DNA of 5,622 bases from Desulfonatronospira sp. (GTDB taxonomy: Bacteria > Desulfobacterota > Desulfovibrionia > Desulfovibrionales > Desulfonatronovibrionaceae), in NCBI GenBank assembly GCA_003563255.1, contig PWSL01000330.1:1-5622 (forward strand), written 5' to 3'. Within the stretch, counting starts at the first letter, position 1. Each line of letters starts with the position of its first letter. This document shows, one piece after another, positions 1 to 5,248 of this stretch. The notes under the pieces are model-generated. The model was given only the letters and a program-made list of their open reading frames with translations. It was not told the origin of the DNA and did no database searches. The translations under genes were made by a program, and so were the position numbers.

Positions 1-53
1 CCGCACTTATTTTTCTGAAGGATGTTTGACGGCATTTTAAAAATAAGTGACGG
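1..53. repeat. Imperfect inverted repeat (head-to-head REP-like pair, left copy cut by window edge)
   Basis: ACTTATTTTT (5-14) pairs perfectly with AAAAATAAGT (39-48), and the stem extends through C4-G49 and CCG (1-3) with CGG (51-53) after a one-base bulge. CCGCACTT at 1-8 is the inverse of the AAGTG..CGG start of the repeat unit at 45-67, so this looks like two REP-like units facing away from each other, with only the end of the left one inside the window. It lacks the GC stem plus T-tract of an intrinsic terminator. Confidence 0.6.
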
Positions 54-96
54 AAGAGCCAGTCCCCGTGCCACAGACAAAGAGCTGAACAGATAC
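45..96 (+). repeat. REP-like dispersed repeat, copy A (upstream of asmA-like gene)
   Basis: This 52-base unit begins AAGTGACGG, continues GAGCCAGTCCCC (56-67), and after 16 unrelated bases ends with GCTGAACAGATAC (84-96). Copy B at 4565-4615 has the same order: AAGTGCGG, then GTGCCTGTCCCC, a 16-base gap, and an identical GCTGAACAGATAC. An inverse partial copy lies at 4219-4241. Matching order and spacing argue for shared ancestry. Similar G-rich/C-rich palindromic units in bacteria are often mobilised by REP-associated tyrosine transposases, but none is encoded here, so that link is inferred. Confidence 0.65.
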
Positions 97-116
97 TCAA
101 AAGAGAGGTTTAAATC

Positions 117-2060
117 ATGGCAAGGACCATCAAGCTTATTATGGCAATTACAGGAATTCTTCTTTTCCTGATTATTCTGGCCATCATTGTTTTGCCGCAC
201 ATTGTGGACTTCAATAGGCACAAGGCCGAGTTAGAGGCAGGGATTTATAATGCTACCGGCTACCGGGTTTCCCTGGAGGGGGATATTGAGCTCTCCTTTC
301 TTCCCTGGCTGGGCATTGACGTAGGCAAGGCCAGTGTCGCAGCACCTCCGGAATTTGAAGATGAAAAACTGGGTTCGGTCGAAGCCCTGCAGATCCGCCT
401 GCAGGTGTGGCCCCTGTTGCTGGGTCAGGTGCAGATGGACCGTGTGGTCCTGAAAAACCTTGACCTGTCTCTGCTGAAAGACGAACAGGGGCGTCCAAAC
501 TGGTTGGCATCAAAACCTGACCAGGCTCGAGGTCAACCCACACTTGCCCCCGGAATGGCACATGCCGGTGATTATAATAACTCATTGGATTCCGGTGATT
601 TTTTTATTCCAGACCTGGACATAGCAGGACTTGAAGTAACAAACTCCAGCATTTCATACCGGGATCTAAGTACGGATTTTTATTTCCGTTTGACGGATCT
701 TAATCTCACCGCTGGAAGAATAACTCAGGATACTCCGTTCGATTTGCAGGCTGAGATGAAATATCACCACCATGATCCAGAGCTTGATGCCGATATGAAA
801 TTAACCACCCAGGCCATGCTGCAGACTGAGAAAAGGACAATCCGCTTTTCGCAACTGGACATGGATATGGACCTCCAGGGCGAGTCCCTGCCGGAACCTA
901 TCCAGGATGCAAAAATCCGGGGAGATATAGTTTATGCCTTCCAGGAAAACGCTCTGCAGATATCAGAACTCTTTATCAAGGCTCTGGAAGCGGAAATACA
1001 GGGAGAGGCAAGAGCCCTGGGACTGGACGCCACCCCTGTAATCAGGTTTGACCTCCAGGGCGACAATATCGATCTGGATAGAATAATGCCAGGGCCGCGA
1101 AACATGGACGAACCCGGCAACCCCGGAAATAAATCCGGTTCAAATCCAGATAGTGATGACACTAGAGAAATCAATCTGGCATTTCTGCATGATTTTGAGA
1201 TGAAGGGAAACATCAGGCTTACCGACTTCCAGGCCTGCCAGGCATTTATTGATGAACTTGAGGCGGAAATCGCCTCAGAACAGGGAGAACTGGTCATATC
1301 CCCTGTTCAGGCTGTTCTTTACCAGGGCACTCTCTCAGGATGGTTAAAGGCCGCCGACGTGAGGGGGGAGGCACATCTGGAAATAAACAAAACCCTTAAA
1401 GACGTCCAGGCCGGTCCATTGCTGCGGGATCTCACAGACAAGGACTTTCTCACCGGTATGGCCGGGCTTGACCTGAAGCTGAGAACATTTGGAAACAATA
1501 CCGATCTGTTACTTGACAACCTCTTTGGCGATGCCCGCATGGAAATGCAAGACGGCACAATCAGGGGCATTGACCTGGACCATCAGATCCGGGATGCCTT
1601 TGCAATAGCTTTCGGAGATGAACGCCCCCCCAGGGAAGAAAAAAAGGATTCAACACAATTCTCCAGTTTCAAAGGCAGCTTTGACATTGTTTCCGGAGTT
1701 GCATCCTCACAGGACCTGGAACTGGTTTCTCCTGTGCTGGGCATGAGAGGCGACATGCGTTTGGATCTGCCCGGATCCCGCGTGGATTCCAGGGCCAGGG
1801 TAGCCCTTGATGGGGCCTTGAAAGAGGAAATACAGAACCGGTATGCTTTGCCGGATGCTGATATACCCCTTCGCATACAGGGGCCTTTTGATGATGTAAG
1901 GGTTGGCCTGGATGTAGAAGACATCATCCGCAAACTGTTGCAGGACAAAGGCGAGGGGTTGCTGCAGCAGTTGTTGGACCAGACAGACCCGGAAACTCAA
2001 GGCGATGCAAACCAGGAAAACGGGCCCCGGGATATGCTGCGACGTCTTTTGCCGGGCTAG
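117..2060 (+). CDS. AsmA family envelope protein
   Basis: This 647-residue protein belongs to the AsmA family, inner-membrane-anchored proteins with large periplasmic domains. Family members are linked to outer-membrane biogenesis and, in AsmA-like paralogues, to phospholipid transport between membranes. An N-terminal hydrophobic segment (about residues 7-29) is followed by the classic AsmA start: TGYRVSLEGDIELS (47-60), FLPWLGIDVG (61-70), a WPLLLGQVQMD strand (98-108) and the GRPNWL motif (125-130). Residues 324-350 form a Pro/Asn/Gly/Asp-rich linker. The C-terminal AsmA_2-type region spans about 405-605, with LLRDLTDKDFLTGMAGLDLKL (435-455), a DGTIRGIDL motif (479-487) and IPLRIQGPFDDVRVG (583-597). 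The start is supported by AGAGAGG at 102-108, 8 bases upstream. The length is normal and the frame intact. The downstream gap of 221 bases with repeats argues against tight coupling to the next gene. The family call is firm; which paralogue, and its cargo, is not determinable here. Confidence 0.93.
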   Translation: MARTIKLIMAITGILLFLIILAIIVLPHIVDFNRHKAELEAGIYNATGYRVSLEGDIELSFLPWLGIDVGKASVAAPPEFEDEKLGSVEALQIRLQVWPLLLGQVQMDRVVLKNLDLSLLKDEQGRPNWLASKPDQARGQPTLAPGMAHAGDYNNSLDSGDFFIPDLDIAGLEVTNSSISYRDLSTDFYFRLTDLNLTAGRITQDTPFDLQAEMKYHHHDPELDADMKLTTQAMLQTEKRTIRFSQLDMDMDLQGESLPEPIQDAKIRGDIVYAFQENALQISELFIKALEAEIQGEARALGLDATPVIRFDLQGDNIDLDRIMPGPRNMDEPGNPGNKSGSNPDSDDTREINLAFLHDFEMKGNIRLTDFQACQAFIDELEAEIASEQGELVISPVQAVLYQGTLSGWLKAADVRGEAHLEINKTLKDVQAGPLLRDLTDKDFLTGMAGLDLKLRTFGNNTDLLLDNLFGDARMEMQDGTIRGIDLDHQIRDAFAIAFGDERPPREEKKDSTQFSSFKGSFDIVSGVASSQDLELVSPVLGMRGDMRLDLPGSRVDSRARVALDGALKEEIQNRYALPDADIPLRIQGPFDDVRVGLDVEDIIRKLLQDKGEGLLQQLLDQTDPETQGDANQENGPRDMLRRLLPG

Positions 2061-2087
2061 TTTTCCCGTCACCATGCACCCGGCCTG

Positions 2088-2098
2088 GGGACTGTCCC
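2088..2098. repeat. GGGACTGTCCC palindrome
   Basis: A perfect 11-base palindrome (centre T2093) lies 28 bases after the asmA-like stop codon. It matches the core of the larger R1 and R2 repeats (GGGGACTGTCCCC), but the R1 flanks are absent, so it is a solo or decayed core. No T-tract follows, so it is not called a terminator. Confidence 0.6.
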
Positions 2099-2130
2099 GC
2101 CAGTACTGTCTGTGCAGATTCAAAAAATTC

Positions 2131-2212
2131 AGCGTTGGTAGTTTTTTATATGTACAGGAAAGGTGTCGCGGGGACTGTCCCCTGGCCGGTATTGGCCTTC
2201 TGAATGGTTACA
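2131..2212 (+). repeat. Dispersed palindromic repeat, copy R1
   Basis: This unit starts with AGCGTTGGTAGT (2131-2142), has a central 23-base block (2163-2185) holding the palindrome GGGGACTGTCCCC (2170-2182), and ends with CTGAATGGTTACA (2200-2212). All three blocks recur identically, in the same order and nearly the same spacing, on the opposite strand at 5162-5248 (R2). The intervening spacers differ, as expected for an old non-coding repeat with conserved structural parts. It lies between the asmA-like and fapA-like genes. This is probably a REP/RAYT-type or MITE-type unit; no transposase is visible. Confidence 0.85.
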
Positions 2213-2281
2213 GTGCCTCTCCCCTTCCAGCTCAAATTAAGTGTCGCTGTAGTGGTAACCGATCACTAAAAGGAGCCCTGA

Positions 2282-4171
2282 ATGACAGCTGATAATTCTG
2301 AGGGTATTCCAGGTTCCTCGGGACTGGAACTTGAAGTCTCAGAAGACCGGATGAGCGTCAAGGTAAAAAACTATTCTCCAACCACAGGCTCTCATGGAGA
2401 TCTTAGTCTGGAGGATATCTATGCCGAGCTGAAAAGGCTGGATGTCGTGATGCAGCCGGTGGAGAGCATACTGAAGAATGTTCTCCTCAGAGCCTGGTCT
2501 GGTTCATCCATCAAGGACCTGACCATCATGACCGGAGTATTGCCCCGAAAAAAAGGGGTAAGGTTTTTTGAGCACAAGGGCAATCTCTCCTTTCCTGTAT
2601 TCAAGGACATTCTTATTGGAACCTATACCACCGCTTCGCAGGACCAGTCCGGCCGGAACGTTTTTGGACGTCCGGTGTCCCCGAACAAACTCGGTCCAGA
2701 GTATTTCCAGGACATTGCCATCGGTCCGGGTTGCAGGATGGACCAACAATCCGGCGGCGTCGTGGCCAAGGGATACGGACTGGTGCAGTTGGACCCGGGC
2801 AAGGTGGACGTAAAGCCTCTTTTTCGCATTGCCGGCGAAAAAAGCCGCATGGTCAGCATCATATTCCCAAAGGATTACCATGAAATAGATATGCAGCTGG
2901 ATAAGATCCTGAACTCCCTGGAAGATATGAAGGTCGCTGAAAACATGATCGATTATCAGGCTATTGAAAAAGCCCTGAAAAACGCCCTGAAAACCAAAAG
3001 CCCTCAGATTACCATAGCCGCCAGGGGAACCCCGGCAAAGCACGGCCGCAACGGTTTTTTTGAGCTGGCGAGAGCTCTGGAACCTGAAGAAGTGGATGAT
3101 TCCGATATCACCAGGAGAGTGGATTTCAGGCAGCAAAGCGTTTACAGATCAGTACCAGAAGGCACTTTACTGGGCAGAATACATCATGCGACCCAAGGAC
3201 GTGACGGCCAGGATATATTTGGAAATGTGATTACCGGCAGGGACGGCAAAGAGTGCGGCCTCGGGCCGGGAGAGAATGTGCGCCTTGATTCTTCCACCGG
3301 GGATCTTGTGGCGGAGACTGCCGGCCTGGTGGTTTTCAGCGAAAAGCAGGTTTCCATAATTGATTTTTTACAGGTAAACGGGGATGTCAGCCTGTCCACC
3401 GGAAATATCAAGTTGAACAAGGGCTCCCTGGAAGTCATGGGCACTGTCAGGGATGGATTCTCTGTGCGCTGCCCCGAACACCTGATTGTGCATAAAGGCA
3501 TTGATGACGCCCAGGTCCTGGCCGGAGGCAACATCGAAGTCCAGGGGGGAATTGTCATGAAAGGCTCAGGCTACATCAAGGTCAAGGGCACTCTCCGCTG
3601 CAAGTTCGCAGAAAATGCCAGTATCATGGCCGTGGGTCAGGTTTCCTTTGCCAATAACCTGACCAACTGTACAGTTACCTGCAAGGACAAGGTAGTCTCC
3701 CACGGCAAAGGCAAGGTCATGGGAGGCAGGATTACTGCTGAAAAAGGGATGGAGGTCCGGGAACTTGGATCTGGTTACGGAGTCAAGACAGAGGTAAATA
3801 TCGGCCTTGTACCCCAAAGCATACAGCGCCTTCTCAATGAAAAGAAAAAACTCAGGTACCACAAGAATGAAATCAATAAAAAGATTTCATCCATGGATCT
3901 GAAAAATTCCAGCCCGGAGCAGAAAAAGGCCATTCAGGAAATTATGCACACCTTTAATGTTATCCAGGAAAGGTTGATAAAAACCGACAGAATACTGGAT
4001 GAAAAAAGAGAAGAATTTAAAAAAAGCACCAATCTGGTCCTTAAAGTAACCAATACTGTATATCCCGGCTCTGTCATCACCATCTCAGGCAAATCAATGT
4101 ATGTTCGGAATCAGATGAAGGCCTGCAAATTTTTTTACGACCCGGTGGATGACAGGATTTCCTGGAGCTGA
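2282..4171 (+). CDS. FapA / DUF342 family protein (flagellar assembly protein A-like)
   Basis: This 629-residue cytoplasmic protein has no signal peptide or membrane span. It fits the FapA (DUF342) family, whose Vibrio member is a flagellar assembly protein reported to bind the phosphotransferase component EIIA-Glc. The hallmark PEGTLLGRI (292-300) then GRDGQDIFG (306-314) and LGPGENVRLD (327-336) are present. Residues about 364-510 are a Gly-rich repeating beta-helix region (GDVSLSTGNIKL at 367-378, GGNIEVQGGI at 415-424, KGKVMGGRITAEKGM at 476-490). Residues about 510-585 are a Lys/Glu-rich coiled coil. Residues about 45-185 look like a diverged duplicate of the N-terminal module at 225-362: NVFGRPV (126-132) and IGPGCRMD (147-154) mirror DIFGNVI and LGPGENVRLD. 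The start is set by AAGGAG at 2270-2275, 6 bases upstream. The gene sits upstream of a flaG-like gene, which fits a flagellar role, but DUF342 proteins without proven flagellar function are common, so no symbol is assigned. Confidence 0.88.
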   Translation: MTADNSEGIPGSSGLELEVSEDRMSVKVKNYSPTTGSHGDLSLEDIYAELKRLDVVMQPVESILKNVLLRAWSGSSIKDLTIMTGVLPRKKGVRFFEHKGNLSFPVFKDILIGTYTTASQDQSGRNVFGRPVSPNKLGPEYFQDIAIGPGCRMDQQSGGVVAKGYGLVQLDPGKVDVKPLFRIAGEKSRMVSIIFPKDYHEIDMQLDKILNSLEDMKVAENMIDYQAIEKALKNALKTKSPQITIAARGTPAKHGRNGFFELARALEPEEVDDSDITRRVDFRQQSVYRSVPEGTLLGRIHHATQGRDGQDIFGNVITGRDGKECGLGPGENVRLDSSTGDLVAETAGLVVFSEKQVSIIDFLQVNGDVSLSTGNIKLNKGSLEVMGTVRDGFSVRCPEHLIVHKGIDDAQVLAGGNIEVQGGIVMKGSGYIKVKGTLRCKFAENASIMAVGQVSFANNLTNCTVTCKDKVVSHGKGKVMGGRITAEKGMEVRELGSGYGVKTEVNIGLVPQSIQRLLNEKKKLRYHKNEINKKISSMDLKNSSPEQKKAIQEIMHTFNVIQERLIKTDRILDEKREEFKKSTNLVLKVTNTVYPGSVITISGKSMYVRNQMKACKFFYDPVDDRISWS

Positions 4172-4218
4172 CTTGCAGGGAGCATTATCACTACAGGGAC
4201 GCTTCATTTGAACTCGAA

Positions 4219-4248
4219 GGAGACTGGCTCTCCCCGCACTTTTTTTTC
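4219..4248. repeat. REP-like unit (inverse orientation), possibly doubling as fapA terminator
   Basis: Read on the - strand, 4241-4219 gives AAGTGCGGGGAGAGCCAGTCTCC, which matches copy A (45-67) at 19 of 23 positions. On the + strand it forms GGAGA-CTGGC-TCTCC (4219-4233) followed by CCGCAC and a run of T (4240-4247), about 50 bases after the fapA-like stop. It could end fapA transcription, but the T-run starts 6 bases beyond the stem, so it is a poor textbook terminator. With the forward copy at 4565 it brackets the intergenic mosaic. Confidence 0.5.
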
Positions 4249-4268
4249 AAATTCATTCAAACTCGAGA

Positions 4269-4313
4269 GTTCTTGGTTCTTGGTTCTTCGTTCTTCGTTC
4301 CTGGTTCCTGGTT
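4269..4313. repeat. Tandem heptamer array, GTTCTTG type
   Basis: Six consecutive 7-base units plus a partial seventh are present: GTTCTTG (4269), GTTCTTG (4276), GTTCTTC (4283), GTTCTTC (4290), GTTCCTG (4297), GTTCCTG (4304), GTT (4311). The variants come in adjacent identical pairs, which suggests growth by stepwise duplication of single units or pairs. The array lies between genes, so copy-number change would not break a reading frame. Short tandem heptamers of this kind are known from cyanobacteria and other bacteria. Confidence 0.95.
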
Positions 4314-4401
4314 GAAAGAAATAAAGTGAATAAATTTGGATAGATATCTGGTCTGGCCCGAAAGACATGTTGAGTTGCCAAAAAAGCCAATAAAAATAAA
4401 T

Positions 4402-4424
4402 AGTTACAAAAAAACTTTGTAACT
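4402..4424. repeat. AT-rich hairpin
   Basis: AGTTACAAA (4402-4410) and TTTGTAACT (4416-4424) are perfect inverse complements around the loop AAAAC. A T-tract does not follow (TCTCAATAAC comes next), so a terminator is unlikely. It abuts the MITE-like element at 4429 and may be part of the same insertion. Confidence 0.6.
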
Positions 4425-4428
4425 TCTC

Positions 4429-4564
4429 AATAACTCCGGGCAGTATTCCTGGATACCGGCTTCAGCCGGTATGACATCACAATGCAACGACCTGTTTTCA
4501 TTCGTCATTCCGGCGAAAGCCGGAATCCAGGTATTTTCTTAGTGTAAGATCGCCCGTAGTTATT
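4429..4564. repeat. MITE-like long inverted repeat with two nested GCCGG hairpins
   Basis: The outer ends AATAACTCCGGGC (4429-4441) and GCCCGTAGTTATT (4552-4564) are inverse copies at 12 of 13 positions. The inner arms are CCTGGATACCGGC..GCCGGTATGAC (4448-4475) and its inverse GTCATTCCGGC..GCCGGAATCCAGG (4504-4531). Each inner arm is itself a hairpin with an 8-bp stem and 4-base loop (ATACCGGC/GCCGGTAT with TTCA; ATTCCGGC/GCCGGAAT with GAAA). The GTCATTCCGGCGAAAGCCGGAATCCAGG-type hairpin is a familiar dispersed bacterial repeat. The whole 136-base unit has no coding capacity and resembles a miniature inverted-repeat element. No clear target-site duplication is visible. Confidence 0.8.
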
Positions 4565-4615
4565 AAGTGCGGCGGTGCCTGTCCCCTGCTTTCCTTAAAA
4601 ACGCTGAACAGATAC
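4565..4615 (+). repeat. REP-like dispersed repeat, copy B (upstream of flaG-like gene)
   Basis: AAGTGCGGCGGTGCCTGTCCCC (4565-4586), 16 bases, then GCTGAACAGATAC (4603-4615), parallels copy A at 45-96. The unit starts immediately after the MITE-like element and ends three bases before the -35 element of the sigma-28 promoter, so the flaG promoter begins at the edge of the repeat. Confidence 0.65.
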
Positions 4616-4618
4616 GGT

Positions 4619-4645
4619 TAAAGTTTTCTGCCTTCTGTCCGATAA
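4619..4645 (+). promoter_or_regulatory. Sigma-28 (FliA) promoter of flaG-like gene
   Basis: TAAAGTTT (4619-4626), exactly 11 bases, then TCCGATAA (4638-4645) matches the enterobacterial FliA consensus TAAAGTTT-N11-GCCGATAA at 15 of 16 positions. Transcription would start near 4652, giving a leader of about 20 bases containing the AAGGAGG ribosome site (4661-4667) before the ATG at 4673. Position, spacing and the nature of the downstream gene agree, so flaG is probably a late-class flagellar gene controlled by FliA and its anti-sigma factor FlgM. FliA use is inferred from the consensus; no FliA is encoded here. Confidence 0.88.
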
Positions 4646-4672
4646 TAGTGATAAGAAAGAAAGGAGGCAGTC

Positions 4673-5110
4673 ATGAATATCACCAGCTTCGATATAAATC
4701 CCTTGGTCTCATTGGACTTAAAATCAACCGGCACCCAGAAGAACTCGGGTGATCCCGGCAAGACCACTGTAGAACCCCAGGCTTCACCCTTGGTCTCATT
4801 GGACTTAAAATCAACCGGTACCCAGAAGAACTCAGGTGATCCCGGCAAGACCATTGTAAAGCCCCAGGCTTCAAGCCAGGAGACGGACCTGAACAAACTG
4901 CACAGCGCAGCCAACTCCATAAAAGAATACATGAATTCCCTGGGGGTCAAGCTGAACTTCCAGTTTCAGGAGGATAGCGACCGCCTGCAGGTGGTGGTTG
5001 TTGATCCTGAAAACGATAAGGTCATCCGCAAGATACCTTCGGATGAACTCCTGAGCCTGGCCGAATCCATAGAGGACATGCTTGGTGTGCTGGTAAACAA
5101 GAAATTTTAA
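4673..5110 (+). CDS. flaG: FlaG family flagellar protein with tandemly duplicated N-terminal segment
   Basis: This 145-residue protein has a C-terminal FlaG domain (about residues 73-145). It shows the amphipathic helix NKLHSAANSIKEYMNSLG (74-91), the strand LNFQFQEDSDRLQVVVVDP (94-112), and the family signature KVIRKIPSDELLSLAESI (116-133). FlaG proteins are small flagellar accessory proteins, usually near fliD/fliS, and loss in some species alters filament length; the molecular role is not well defined. The N-terminus is a polar, probably disordered tail in which 29 residues (10-38, PLVSLDLKSTG...PQAS) are repeated directly (39-67) with two differences (T32I-type and E34K-type). Without the extra unit the protein would be 116 residues, nearer a typical size. 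The start is fixed by AAGGAGG at 4661-4667, 5 bases upstream, and a sigma-28 promoter precedes it. No convincing terminator follows. The family call is strong; the effect of the duplication is unknown. Confidence 0.9.
   Translation: MNITSFDINPLVSLDLKSTGTQKNSGDPGKTTVEPQASPLVSLDLKSTGTQKNSGDPGKTIVKPQASSQETDLNKLHSAANSIKEYMNSLGVKLNFQFQEDSDRLQVVVVDPENDKVIRKIPSDELLSLAESIEDMLGVLVNKKF
4700..4873 (+). repeat. In-frame 87-bp tandem duplication within flaG
   Basis: Unit 1 (4700-4786) and unit 2 (4787-4873) are each 87 bases and differ at only 5 positions by direct reading (82/87 identical). Two differences are silent (GGC/GGT and TCG/TCA), one changes ACT to ATT, and two change GAA to AAG. Being a multiple of three, the duplication keeps the frame. 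High identity over a disordered tail suggests a recent event, or ongoing homogenisation by slippage or recombination. Confidence 0.97.
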
Positions 5111-5161
5111 GCCTGTCTGCTTTTAAATTCTGGCAAACCGCCTCCTGCCTGTCCGAATCTT

Positions 5162-5248
5162 TGTAACCATTCAGGGGAGCCGATACCGTCCGTCCAGGGG
5201 ACAGTCCCCGCGACACTATTCCTGCATCAGTATAATACTACCAACGCT
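5162..5248 (-). repeat. Dispersed palindromic repeat, copy R2 (inverse of R1)
   Basis: Read on the - strand, the unit starts AGCGTTGGTAGT at 5248, has the same 23-base core as R1 (5216-5194, palindrome GGGGACTGTCCCC at 5209-5197) and ends CTGAATGGTTACA at 5162. Its first base overlaps the final base of the TAA stop codon of the tiny - strand gene, so the repeat sits directly in that gene's 3' flank, in the sense orientation. R1 likewise lies downstream of, and in the same sense as, the asmA-like gene. Confidence 0.85.

Noticed and set aside
1707..2123. 138-codon - strand open frame
   Set aside because: It is antisense to the conserved C-terminal AsmA region and has a composition typical of a shadow frame.
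2184..2197. GGCCGGTATTGGCC as a possible sigma-54 site before fapA
   Set aside because: The GG-to-GC spacing is 9, not 10, and the TTGCA part is missing; it is better explained as part of repeat R1.
2005..2292. 95-codon + strand open frame bridging the asmA-like and fapA-like genes
   Set aside because: It overlaps both genes out of frame, runs through repeat R1, is rich in Cys/Arg, and has no ribosome site; the frame is open by chance.
2504..3136. 210-codon - strand open frame
   Set aside because: It is wholly antisense to the well-supported FapA-like gene, with no recognisable domain and no ribosome site.
4205..4266. Direct repeat CATTTGAACTCGA / CATTCAAACTCGA flanking the inverse REP-like unit
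   Set aside because: 11 of 13 positions match and it could be a decayed target duplication, but it is too short and imperfect to claim.
4567..4752. 61-codon + strand open frame starting in REP-like copy B
   Set aside because: It runs through the sigma-28 promoter and overlaps flaG out of frame, with no ribosome site.
4618..4950. Two - strand open frames (4618-4950 and 4680-4874) with internal protein repeats
   Set aside because: Their repeats only mirror the 87-bp flaG duplication read backwards; flaG has the promoter, ribosome site and domain.
5102..5127. Weak hairpin AATTTTAAGC/GCTTTTAAATT at the end of flaG
   Set aside because: Only about 9 of 12 positions pair, the stem is AT-rich, and there is no T-tract after it; not a supportable terminator.
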